Shown: positions 1 through 6,801 of the stretch, in pieces
How the letters are laid out: the number at the start of each line of letters is the position of its first letter
Position numbering within the stretch: the first letter of the stretch is position 1
NCBI GenBank assembly: GCA_964642235.1
Contig: CAZXOP010000090.1
Location: 1-7,776, forward strand
Reading direction: 5' to 3'
Length of the DNA stretch: 7,776 bases
Origin: CAYSND01 sp964642235
GTDB taxonomy: Bacteria; Bacteroidota; Bacteroidia; Bacteroidales; UBA932
Made by a program: the position numbers and the translations under genes
Notes under the pieces: generated by a model
The model's database searches: none
What the model was told of the DNA's origin: nothing
The model's input: only the letters and a program-made list of their open reading frames with translations

Positions 1-1034
1 GCAGCAAGTATAATAACTCCTGAGTTGGTACCGAACCCGTCCATTTCAGTAAGAAGCTGGTTTAGTGTATTCTCCCTTTCGTCATTTGACGAGAACCCCA
101 CATTCTTACTCCTCGCCCTTCCAACAGCATCTATCTCATCTATAAAGACAATAGAGGGGGCTTTCTCTTTAGCTTGTCTGAAAAGGTCTCTAACCCTTGA
201 GGCACCTACACCCACAAACATCTCCACAAAGTCAGAACCCGAAATGGAGAAGAATGGAACATCTGCCTCCCCTGCAACTGCCTTCGCAAGGAGTGTTTTC
301 CCCGTACCCGGAGGACCTACTAAGAGTGCCCCTTTTGGGATTTTCCCTCCGAGGGAGGTATATTTTTTAGGGTTTTTAAGGAAATCAACGATCTCCATAA
401 CTTCCACTTTAGCCTCTTCAAGACCTGCCACATCTTTAAATGTAACTTTAACATTGTTATCCCTATCGAAGAGTTTTGCTTGGGACTTCCCTACTGAGAA
501 GATCCCTCCACCTCCGGGGCCACCGCCACCCATCCCTTTCTGCATAGGTCGAAACATGACGAACCACATAAAGCCAAGGAGCAATAGGGGGAATAGTATC
601 CATTCCAATATCCTTCCGAAATAGTTATCTTTTACTTCAGTCTCAAACTTAAATCTATTCTCCACGGGGAGGGTGAGTCGGGCCTCTTCGAAATTCTCCT
701 CAGCATTAAATTTGTCGGATACCACAAAGTAGAAATGTGGACCGACCTTTGGGGTAACTCCTTTAAAAAACTTATTTGTATATTGGTCCAAGTGATCTTT
801 CTTTATATAGACCTCAGCTCTGTGTAAGTTAGAGATATAGGTTATTTTATCTACATCACCTGCAGGAATCATACTCTCTTTTACTGTAAGCCATTCAGTC
901 TTAGCAGGTTCGCTGCCTGATGAAAGTTTAAAAAGATATCCTAATCCTAATATAAGCAGGAAGTAGATCCATAAGATGTTGAATTTCGGTTTTTTACCTT
1001 TGTCTAAGGGTTTTGGTTTTTTATTTTTTTCCAT
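1..1034 (-). CDS. ftsH: ATP-dependent zinc metalloprotease FtsH, N-terminal part (3' end cut by window)
   Basis: FtsH is a hexameric inner-membrane AAA+ protease that degrades unassembled membrane proteins and some short-lived soluble proteins. About 344 codons are visible. A basic N-terminus is followed by a membrane segment (about residues 18-35), a periplasmic domain (about 36-139) and a second membrane segment (about 142-161). A glycine-rich linker (about 167-177) leads into the AAA+ domain, with Walker A GPPGTGKT at 240-247, the pore motif FVGVGASR soon after, and Walker B VFIDE at 296-300. The reading ends just after the LLTEMDGF block, so the second region of homology and the HEXXH zinc-protease domain lie beyond base 1. 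The ATG at 1034 lies two bases after the rsfS stop, which suggests translational coupling and one transcript. Identity is secure; only the completeness of the C-terminus is unknown. Confidence 0.97.
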   Translation of the reverse strand, partial: MEKNKKPKPLDKGKKPKFNILWIYFLLILGLGYLFKLSSGSEPAKTEWLTVKESMIPAGDVDKITYISNLHRAEVYIKKDHLDQYTNKFFKGVTPKVGPHFYFVVSDKFNAEENFEEARLTLPVENRFKFETEVKDNYFGRILEWILFPLLLLGFMWFVMFRPMQKGMGGGGPGGGGIFSVGKSQAKLFDRDNNVKVTFKDVAGLEEAKVEVMEIVDFLKNPKKYTSLGGKIPKGALLVGPPGTGKTLLAKAVAGEADVPFFSISGSDFVEMFVGVGASRVRDLFRQAKEKAPSIVFIDEIDAVGRARSKNVGFSSNDERENTLNQLLTEMDGFGTNSGVIILA

Positions 1035-1036
1035 AA

Positions 1037-1399
1037 TTAATCTTCATAATTTTTTTTAACTGAATCTGCCCACAAATCTTCCAGCCTATAGAAGTTTCTA
1101 TATTCAGTTAGAAAAACGTGAACGACTATATCACTGTAATCCAGTATTATCCAGTATGAATTTTCTTTTCCTTGTATTCTGTAAACTTTTCGACCATACT
1201 TTTCGAACATAGTCTGTTCTATATGGTCAGAGATAGCAGCGACTGCTGTAGTTGAGTCTGCATTGCAAATAATAAAAAAGTCGGATATAGCTGATCCTAT
1301 TTTCCTTAAGTCGAGAGAACAGACACTCTTTCCCTTCTTATCTAACATTAACTCTGCAATAGTTTTTACCTCTTTCATTTTTGTTTCTATATTTGCCAC
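1037..1399 (-). CDS. rsfS: Ribosomal silencing factor RsfS (Iojap/DUF143 family)
   Basis: RsfS binds ribosomal protein uL14 on the 50S subunit and blocks joining with 30S, damping translation in starvation or stationary phase. At 120 aa the protein has the family's usual size and is a single Iojap domain. Recognisable blocks are SAISDFFIICNADSTTAVAAI in the middle, the WIILDYSDIVVHVF strand region near residues 83-96, and a YRLEDLW block near the C-terminus. The longest frame opens with GTG at 1399, but an ATG at 1378 (residue 8 of that frame) is a serious alternative. A TATATTTG promoter element ends only one base upstream of the GTG, so a transcript made from it would probably begin at or after the GTG. 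The gene leads into ftsH with a 2-base gap and diverges from birA. Identity is firm; the start is not. Confidence 0.93.
   Translation of the reverse strand: MANIETKMKEVKTIAELMLDKKGKSVCSLDLRKIGSAISDFFIICNADSTTAVAAISDHIEQTMFEKYGRKVYRIQGKENSYWIILDYSDIVVHVFLTEYRNFYRLEDLWADSVKKNYED
1363..1395 (+). promoter_or_regulatory. Candidate promoter of birA
   Basis: On the plus strand TATATTTG at 1388-1395 matches the TAnnTTTG -7 consensus. A T-run at 1363-1367 sits at about the right distance for a -33 element but lacks the final G of TTTG. Transcription would begin near 1402, giving a leader of about 46 bases before the birA ATG. It overlaps the rsfS promoter candidate and the rsfS coding sequence, so it is the weaker of the pair. 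Confidence 0.35.
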
Positions 1400-1409
1400 A
1401 CAAATATAG
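1387..1409. repeat. Perfect 9-bp inverted repeat between rsfS and birA
   Basis: CTATATTTG (1387-1395) is followed by a 5-base spacer and its exact reverse complement CAAATATAG (1401-1409). Each arm contains TATATTTG, a full match to the Bacteroidota -7 consensus TAnnTTTG, so the site presents a -7 element on each strand. It could be two overlapping divergent promoters, an operator for a dimeric regulator, or both. The repeat is seen directly; its function is inferred. Confidence 0.7.
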
Positions 1410-1427
1410 CTACAATTTTTAGTCCAA
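1401..1427 (-). promoter_or_regulatory. Candidate promoter of rsfS-ftsH
   Basis: On the minus strand a TATATTTG -7 element (1408-1401) is preceded by TTG at 1427-1425 with a 16-base spacer, shorter than the 19-21 bases usual in Bacteroides. The -7 match is good and the -33 match is poor. Transcription would begin at about 1394, giving a leader of roughly 16 bases to the ATG at 1378 and excluding the GTG at 1399. Confidence 0.45.
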
Positions 1428-1447
1428 CTTTAATTTATTAACTAATT

Positions 1448-2206
1448 ATGACAGATATTACCATTCACAGATTCAATGTGATCGATTCTACAAATTCTGA
1501 AGCTCTAAAAAACGTAGAAAATTCTAAGGACAAAACAGTATGGATTTCAGAATTCCAAACAGCAGGAAAGGGACAGAGAGGAAATACCTGGGAGAGTGAA
1601 CAGGGGAAAAATTTAACTTTCAGTATATTATTTAAGCCCAATAACCTCCTCTCCACGAAACAGTTTGCACTTTCTCAAGCAGTCTCATTAGGTATTTTTG
1701 ATTACCTAGTGGAGAGAGGTCTTCAAGCTACTATAAAATGGCCTAACGATATTTATGTAAAGGATAAAAAGATTTGCGGTATCCTTATGGAGAATACCAT
1801 CAGTGGTGACATTTTGTCAGCAGGGGTGGTTGGGATAGGATTTAATCTTAACCAAAGGAATTTCAGTAGCGATATCCCTAACCCTACTTCACTTATTTTA
1901 GAGTCGGAGAGTTTAGAGGGGAGCATCCTTCTGGATTTTGTCCCGAATAACGAGTTTTGCCCCCTCCTTAAGAGTATAATGCTCAGATATGACACCTTGA
2001 ACAAAGGGGATTATGACTCTATTGAGAGTGAGTATGTAAATGCTCTATATCGTTTGGGAGTGGAGTGTGAATATGTCGATGTCAAATCCGATAGCACTTT
2101 CTCCGGTGAAATCATAGGGGTTGACAAAGCCGCCCGACTTATAATTAAAACCAATGAGGGAGAGGAGAGAAGCTTTGCCTTTAAGGAGTTAAAATATGTT
2201 ATTTAG
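1448..2206 (+). CDS. birA: Biotin--[acetyl-CoA-carboxylase] ligase, catalytic-only form
   Basis: The enzyme activates biotin to biotinyl-5'-AMP and transfers it to a lysine on biotin-dependent carboxylases. The 252-aa protein starts directly in the catalytic domain: DSTN at 13-16, the biotinyl-AMP loop GKGQRGN at 40-46, KWPND at 97-101, the KKICGILME strand around 107-115, and GIGFNLN at 129-135. A small C-terminal domain (about residues 205-252) ends in FKELKYVI. There is no N-terminal winged helix such as the one E. coli BirA uses to repress the biotin operon, so this protein should be a ligase without repressor activity. It is the only rightward gene here, divergent from rsfS and overlapping the convergent rpe by 8 bp at its 3' end. 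The ATG at 1448 is preceded by A/T-rich sequence with no Shine-Dalgarno. Confidence 0.95.
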   Translation: MTDITIHRFNVIDSTNSEALKNVENSKDKTVWISEFQTAGKGQRGNTWESEQGKNLTFSILFKPNNLLSTKQFALSQAVSLGIFDYLVERGLQATIKWPNDIYVKDKKICGILMENTISGDILSAGVVGIGFNLNQRNFSSDIPNPTSLILESESLEGSILLDFVPNNEFCPLLKSIMLRYDTLNKGDYDSIESEYVNALYRLGVECEYVDVKSDSTFSGEIIGVDKAARLIIKTNEGEERSFAFKELKYVI

Positions 2207-2216
2207 ATAACTTTTT
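2198..2216. terminator. Weak, possibly bidirectional terminator at the birA/rpe junction
   Basis: GTTAT (2198-2202) and ATAAC (2207-2211) form a 5-bp stem with a TTAG loop, followed on the plus strand by five T's (2212-2216). A larger alternative fold pairs 2181-2191 with 2208-2218: 11 bp in plus-strand RNA, two of them G-U. The stop codons of both convergent genes lie in or beside the loop. The stems are almost all A-U, so strength is doubtful; on the minus strand the trailing T-run is broken. Confidence 0.4.
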
Positions 2217-2849
2217 AAGTTCAGAAATGGTCTTTTCCGGTTCTTTAGAGCCGAAAACAGTATTTCCTGCCACTAAAATATCGGCTCCAGCTTTAGCAAG
2301 CAGAGGAGCATTTGCCAATGTTACCCCACCATCCACTTCTATAAGTGTGTTGAGCCCCTTCTTAATAATCATCTCCTTAAGAGAGGAGATTTTTTTAATG
2401 GAACTTTCTATAAAACTCTGCCCCCCAAAGCCTGGATTTACAGACATAATAAGTACAAAATCACACTCTTCCAATACATATTCTATATTAGAGAGAGAGG
2501 TGTGTGGATTGAGAGCTACCCCAGCCTTCATCCCCTCATTCTTTATATTCTGAAGAGAACGGTGTAGGTGAGTAGAGGCCTCGAAATGAACGGAGAGGTA
2601 TTTTACCCCAAGTTCCTTAAACTTAGTAATATATCTATCCGGTTCTACTATCATCAGGTGGGCATCTAATGGCTTCTCCGCCTTTTCGGCTATTTTTTTT
2701 ACTACGGGAAATCCATAGGAGATATTAGGAACGAACAGGCCGTCCATAATGTCAAGATGAATAAGGTCTGCTTCAGAGCGATTAATCATCTCAATCTCTT
2801 TATATAGACAGCCAAAGTCGGCTGAAAGCATAGAGGGTGCTATCCACAT
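2199..2849 (-). CDS. rpe: Ribulose-phosphate 3-epimerase
   Basis: Rpe interconverts D-ribulose 5-phosphate and D-xylulose 5-phosphate in the non-oxidative pentose phosphate pathway in the cytosol. The 216-aa length is normal for this TIM-barrel enzyme. Visible family blocks are APSMLSADF at 4-12, HLDIMDGLFVPN at 31-42, DAHLMIV at 62-68, the phosphate/active-site loop MSVNPGFGGQSF at 135-146, EVDGG at 171-175 and VAGNTVFGS at 193-201. Expected metal ligands H31, D33, H64 and D173 are all present, with D33 and D173 the acid/base pair. The ATG at 2849 lies one base after the pepD stop, so expression is probably coupled to pepD. The last 8 bp overlap the 3' end of birA on the other strand. Confidence 0.97.
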   Translation of the reverse strand: MWIAPSMLSADFGCLYKEIEMINRSEADLIHLDIMDGLFVPNISYGFPVVKKIAEKAEKPLDAHLMIVEPDRYITKFKELGVKYLSVHFEASTHLHRSLQNIKNEGMKAGVALNPHTSLSNIEYVLEECDFVLIMSVNPGFGGQSFIESSIKKISSLKEMIIKKGLNTLIEVDGGVTLANAPLLAKAGADILVAGNTVFGSKEPEKTISELKKLSK

Positions 2850-2850
2850 A

Positions 2851-4287
2851 TTATTTACAATTAACGATTACTTCTTCCAAAAGTGCTGCAAATTTATCGA
2901 CACTTGCTAATTCAAGTCTCTCTCCTGGTGCATGAACTCCTCGAAGGGTAGGTCCGAATGAGATCATATCCAAATGAGGATATTTATTAAGGAACAAACC
3001 ACATTCAAGTCCTGCGTGAATAGCCCTTACCACCGGGGTTACATTAAAGAGTTTTTTATAAGATTTAACAGAGAGGTCGAGGATATTGGATTTTAACTGA
3101 GGTTTCCATCCCGGGTACTCGGATTCGTGTCTGACTTCTGCCCCTGCAAGTAGAAATGCTGCCTCTATACGTTGTGCAGCATGGTAACGTGCACTATTAA
3201 CCGAACTTCTCTGACTGGTGCCTACACGGATTATCCCATTCTCCATCTTGACTGAGGCCAAGTTGGAAGAGGTCTCAACAAGTCCTTTCATCTCCATACT
3301 CATAGCTAAAACTCCATGAGGAACGGCATTGAAAACGCGGATCATGTTTATTGCTGTCACTTGGTCTATGGCAGGGTCGATAGGTTTTTCTTCACTGAAA
3401 ATAGGATTAATTCCCGGGTCACTTGAAGCAAACTCCTCCTGAACTTCTTTTGCCACTTTAAGGTGAACCCCTTTTATCTCATTTAGATATATGGGGTTAA
3501 ATGAGATGATTGCATAAGCCTCTCTCGCTATAGCATTGCGTTTATTTCCTCCATCTATAATATGAATAGCGATATCGTAACTATTCATTATTTTATAAAG
3601 TGAACGTGAAAGCAACTGAATCGCATTTGAACGCCCTTTATCTATATCATCTCCACTATGTCCACCAAGTCCCCCTTCAAAACCGACTCTATAATAGAGA
3701 CGATCAGTATTGGGAATAGGTGTAGGGGTGTAGTTGAATTTAGCAGTAGTATCAATCCCCCCAGCGCACCCAATAAAGAGTTCTCCCTCATCCTCAGAAT
3801 CGAGGTTTATAAGTATTGAGCCTGTCATAAAATCTTCGGTTAAAGCGAAAGCCCCATCCATCCCTGTCTCTTCGGAGACTGTGAAGAGAGCCTCTATCTT
3901 GCCATGGGAAATGCTTTTAGACTCCAATACAGCCAACTGTGCTGCTATACCTATACCGCAATCGGCTCCAAGTGTGGTCTCTTTAGCTATTAACCACCCA
4001 TCTTCAATAACAGCTTTTATTGGATCTTTTGAGAAATCATGAGTAACCCCGCTATTTTTTTCACACACCATATCAGAATGACTCTGGAGGATAATAGTCG
4101 GTGAGTTCTCCCTACCGGGGGTAGCCTCTTTAACAATTAAGACATTCCCTACTTCATCTCTTTTATGCTCAAGTCCATGCTTTTTAGCAAAATCGAGTAG
4201 ATAGGATATAATATGTTCTTCGTGCCCTGATTCTCTTGGAATGGTAAGTATCTCCCTGAAATAGGTGAGTATTCTCTCTGTGGTCAT
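2851..4287 (-). CDS. pepD: Aminoacyl-histidine dipeptidase PepD (peptidase family M20C)
   Basis: This is a cytosolic zinc-dependent dipeptidase; family members cleave Xaa-His dipeptides such as carnosine and a range of other dipeptides. The 478-aa length fits the PepD group. The metal-site residues can be followed through the sequence: H70 in LQSHSDMV (with D72 next to the site), D109 in LGADCGIG, E139-E140 in SEETGM with E139 the likely general base, D163 in INLDSEDEG, and H452 in GPTLRGVHAPGE. HAGLECGL in the C-terminal third is also typical. Cys110 follows the bridging Asp where E. coli PepD has Asn; this is not a ligand position and activity is not in doubt. The ATG at 4287 lies 44 bases after dnaA, and rpe follows one base after the stop, giving a probable dnaA-pepD-rpe transcript. 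Exact substrate range cannot be read from sequence. Confidence 0.94.
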   Translation of the reverse strand: MTTERILTYFREILTIPRESGHEEHIISYLLDFAKKHGLEHKRDEVGNVLIVKEATPGRENSPTIILQSHSDMVCEKNSGVTHDFSKDPIKAVIEDGWLIAKETTLGADCGIGIAAQLAVLESKSISHGKIEALFTVSEETGMDGAFALTEDFMTGSILINLDSEDEGELFIGCAGGIDTTAKFNYTPTPIPNTDRLYYRVGFEGGLGGHSGDDIDKGRSNAIQLLSRSLYKIMNSYDIAIHIIDGGNKRNAIAREAYAIISFNPIYLNEIKGVHLKVAKEVQEEFASSDPGINPIFSEEKPIDPAIDQVTAINMIRVFNAVPHGVLAMSMEMKGLVETSSNLASVKMENGIIRVGTSQRSSVNSARYHAAQRIEAAFLLAGAEVRHESEYPGWKPQLKSNILDLSVKSYKKLFNVTPVVRAIHAGLECGLFLNKYPHLDMISFGPTLRGVHAPGERLELASVDKFAALLEEVIVNCK

Positions 4288-4304
4288 AATATATATTATT
4301 TAGT

Positions 4305-4325
4305 ACTTCGATTGTTGAGCGAAGT
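4305..4325. repeat. Small palindrome between dnaA and pepD, REP-like
   Basis: ACTTCG (4305-4310) and CGAAGT (4320-4325) form a perfect 6-bp stem with a 9-base loop in the 44-base gap between dnaA and pepD. There is no T-run on either side, so it does not look like an intrinsic terminator. The TGAGCGAAGTCGA core (4316-4328) resembles short palindromic repeats dispersed in some Bacteroidota genomes; that likeness is from memory, and only one copy is seen here. It could alternatively protect or process the dnaA-pepD mRNA. Confidence 0.4.
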
Positions 4326-4331
4326 CGATTA

Positions 4332-5750
4332 TTAGCTGTTACTACGTAGCTGCTTCTCGATATCGGTTATATACTGACGGAAGGTGCGATCGGTGTCCAT
4401 TAAATCACATACTGTATTGCATGCGTGCAGAACAGTAGCATGATTTTTCCCTCCTATCTGTGACCCAATGGAATCGAGAGAAGTATTAGTGAGAGTTCTG
4501 CTAAGATACATAGCTATCTGTCTTGCTTGTACTATTTCCCTTTTTCTCGTCTTAGACATAAACATTTCATTGCTTATCCTGAAATAGTTGCAGACAGTAT
4601 TATTAATTTTAGAGATGTTAATATCATCTTTAGGATTACTAACTATCTTATCTATAAGGCTCTGCGTTAGTGAAAGTGTGATTTTCTTTTTTGTAAGAGT
4701 AGCGTGGGCCATAAGTGAGATAAGAGTCCCTCTCAACTCTCTTATATTGCTTGTAATCTTAGAAGCAATATACTCTATAACATCCTCAGGAAGATCCATT
4801 CCCTCGTTAAAACTCATGGACTTTAGTATGTCAACTCTTGTCTGATAATTAGGGGGGAGGAGTTCGGCAGTAAGTCCCCACTTAAATCTTGAAAGGAGTC
4901 TCTGCTCAAGTCCCTGAAGTTCTACAGGGGGCCTGTCTGAGGTTAAAATAAGCTGTTTACCTGACTGGTGGAGATAGTTGAACACATTGAAAAAAGCATT
5001 CTGTGTACTATGTTTCTCTGCAAACTCATGAACATCATCTATAATAAGGACATCCATAGATTGATAAAAGTGGAGAAAATCAGTCAGTTTATTCTTAACT
5101 GTAACCGCGTCAACGAATTGGTTTTGGAAAAGATTTGCGCTAATGTATAAAACTATCTTTTCAGGGAACATCTCCTTTATCTTTATACCAATGGCTTGGG
5201 CAAGATGAGTCTTACCAAGTCCTGACCCTCCATATATAAATAGGGGGTTAAAGATGTTATTTCCTGGTTTTTTAGAGATCTCTATACCTGCTGATCGAGC
5301 AAGTTTATTACAGTCCCCTTCTATAAAGTTATCAAAAGAGTAATTATTATTAAGATGGGACTCTATATTATATCTCTGTATGCCAGGTATGGAGTATGGA
5401 CCAGCCGAATTAGCCACTTTTTCAGGATCGACAGGCAAAGAGGGATTTTGAATGCTTCTGGATGTCTTGCCCGGGTATGTGATGGAAGAGTCTTTTATGA
5501 TTTTTACCTTATAAACAAGCTTTGCCTCTCTCCCCAACTCCCTTCTAAGTGTCTTGCTTATGAGGTCTAAGTAGTTCTCTTCAAGGTACTCTCTAAAAAA
5601 CTCAGACGGAACCTCTATCGTTAATGTAGAACCGACGAGGTCAATAGCCTTAATAGGCTCAAACCACGTTCTAAAGGCATTTGGAGGCAGTATGTCCTTT
5701 ATTATAAGCAGACAACGCTCCCAAACAACTATATGTTTTTGTTCTGACAT
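4332..5750 (-). CDS. dnaA: Chromosomal replication initiator protein DnaA
   Basis: DnaA is the AAA+ ATPase that binds DnaA boxes at oriC, melts the origin and helps load the replicative helicase. At 472 aa it has all four domains. Domain I is about residues 1-85 (WERCLLIIKD...FRTWFEPI), followed by a short variable linker (about 86-130). Domain III is the AAA+ core (about 134-355) with Walker A GGSGLGKT at 174-181, Walker B LIIDDVH at 235-241, sensor 1 near LTSDRPP at 269-275, and the arginine-finger segment QRLLSRFKWG around 283-292. Domain IV is the DNA-binding part (about 375-472), with the DnaA signature region about 425-445 including IGGKNHATVLHAC. The ATG at 5750 is the natural start, because domain I begins within a few residues of it. 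dnaN is not the downstream neighbour; pepD is. Confidence 0.98.
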   Translation of the reverse strand: MSEQKHIVVWERCLLIIKDILPPNAFRTWFEPIKAIDLVGSTLTIEVPSEFFREYLEENYLDLISKTLRRELGREAKLVYKVKIIKDSSITYPGKTSRSIQNPSLPVDPEKVANSAGPYSIPGIQRYNIESHLNNNYSFDNFIEGDCNKLARSAGIEISKKPGNNIFNPLFIYGGSGLGKTHLAQAIGIKIKEMFPEKIVLYISANLFQNQFVDAVTVKNKLTDFLHFYQSMDVLIIDDVHEFAEKHSTQNAFFNVFNYLHQSGKQLILTSDRPPVELQGLEQRLLSRFKWGLTAELLPPNYQTRVDILKSMSFNEGMDLPEDVIEYIASKITSNIRELRGTLISLMAHATLTKKKITLSLTQSLIDKIVSNPKDDINISKINNTVCNYFRISNEMFMSKTRKREIVQARQIAMYLSRTLTNTSLDSIGSQIGGKNHATVLHACNTVCDLMDTDRTFRQYITDIEKQLRSNS

Positions 5751-5883
5751 TCGATAAAAGTTATGATTAGTAGTTCTGGTTTTAATATAATCACGCGATA
5801 CAAAAATGGGAATTATTTTTCTATAAATAAAATATATTTAACTAAAAAAAATCTATAAAAAAATAACTACCTAACAGTCAAGA
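5751..5883. other. AT-rich intergenic region upstream of dnaA
   Basis: This is the longest gene-free stretch in the window, 133 bp between the MCE gene stop and the dnaA start. The part from about 5811 to 5868 is almost pure A/T, with the short sequence CTATAAA repeated at 5821 and 5853. I find no match to the DnaA box TTATCCACA on either strand, so nothing here marks it as an origin. It most likely holds the dnaA promoter and possibly the 3' end of the amidase-MCE transcript, though no clear terminator hairpin is present. Confidence 0.6.
5801..5832 (-). promoter_or_regulatory. Weak candidate dnaA promoter
   Basis: On the minus strand CATTTTTG (5808-5801) matches the TAnnTTTG -7 consensus with one mismatch. 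A TTTT run at 5832-5829 lies 20 bases upstream, at correct spacing for a -33 element but without its G. The leader would be about 45 bases. A/T richness makes chance matches likely. Confidence 0.3.
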
Positions 5884-6795
5884 TTAAAAAATTTTTATTC
5901 TTAAATATTTCTTAGGATTTGCTTCGATTGACTTCACTAAGGAGTTCAAATCTGTCGTTAGATTTTGTAAGGAGTTATGCAAGGAGTCGGAGGACATAAG
6001 TTTGCCAACAGAACCATTCGGATCTTGTATCTTTACTATCAGCTCTTTAAGGTTTGAAATGGTCTCTTTTAGTTCTGCCTCCTTTAATTCCTCGGTAATT
6101 ACCGAAACATTCTCTAAAGATGAGTCAAGTTTAACAGCAGAAGAGTTGAGTTGAGTAGTGAGTGTATTAAGGTTAGTTATCACTGCTGTAAGTTCAGGGG
6201 TGCTCCCTTTTATATTATTAGCTATGTACTCTATCGATCGGGCACTCTTCTCGATACTGCTAACTATCCCCTTAACACTCTTCTGAGTCTCCTCGTCTAA
6301 AATCTTATTTACATTGTTAACAGCAGTATTAAGGTTATCTACCAATTGTGTTAATTGGCTTGTTATAGGTTCTATACTTGAAAGTATCCCTTTTAATGCA
6401 TCTGTCTGAATAACCCCTCTGATGGTATCTCCGCTTTTGGCAAAATCGGGTCCCTCTCCAAGAATCAGTCTAATGGATTTTCCCCCAAGTATATCAGAAC
6501 TATAAATTTCAAAATAAGAGTCCGAGGGTATTTCATACTCCTTACTGACGATAATTTTAAAAGTGTAATCTTTGGTTGGTTTATTGTATTTAATTTTAGA
6601 GACCCTTCCTGCCTTAAATCCGTTTATATAAAGGGTGGAAGCAGGGGATAACCCCTCTACAGTCGTATATTTGGAGTAAAAACTATTATTTCCTTTAAGT
6701 GAGTCATTTCCACGAAGGAATGTGATAACCATTATGGTAGCGACTATTGTTAAAATAGCGAAAACTCCTATTTTGAATTCTTTTTTTCTATTCAT
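5884..6795 (-). CDS. MCE/MlaD-family membrane-anchored protein
   Basis: MCE proteins carry phospholipids or other hydrophobic molecules between membranes in diderm bacteria, usually as hexameric rings anchored in the inner membrane. The 303-aa protein has a short basic N-terminus and one membrane anchor (about residues 8-27). A single MCE domain follows (about 38-115), with VEGLSPASTLYINGFKAG from 46 and SSDILGGKSIRLILGE from 99. From about 130 to 290 it is helical, rich in L, N, S and T, likely a coiled coil extending into the periplasm, and it ends ANPKKYLRIKIF. No MlaE permease, MlaF ATPase or other transport partner lies in the window. Its ATG is six bases after the stop of the SPOR-domain amidase, a pairing familiar in Bacteroidota. 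Family assignment is solid; the substrate and any transport partner are unknown. Confidence 0.88.
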   Translation of the reverse strand: MNRKKEFKIGVFAILTIVATIMVITFLRGNDSLKGNNSFYSKYTTVEGLSPASTLYINGFKAGRVSKIKYNKPTKDYTFKIIVSKEYEIPSDSYFEIYSSDILGGKSIRLILGEGPDFAKSGDTIRGVIQTDALKGILSSIEPITSQLTQLVDNLNTAVNNVNKILDEETQKSVKGIVSSIEKSARSIEYIANNIKGSTPELTAVITNLNTLTTQLNSSAVKLDSSLENVSVITEELKEAELKETISNLKELIVKIQDPNGSVGKLMSSDSLHNSLQNLTTDLNSLVKSIEANPKKYLRIKIF

Positions 6796-6801
6796 TGCTG
6801 T

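Noticed and set aside
25..624. 199-aa plus-strand open frame
   Set aside because: It lies entirely antisense to ftsH, whose Walker A and B motifs read in the other strand; the translation has low-complexity Pro/Ser runs from the reversed Gly-rich linker.
3955..3963. Cys110 of PepD next to the bridging Asp as a sign of lost activity
   Set aside because: The position is not a metal ligand in M20 peptidases and all expected ligands are present.
3734..4042. 102-aa plus-strand open frame
   Set aside because: Antisense to the PepD metal-site region, which is clearly coding on the minus strand.
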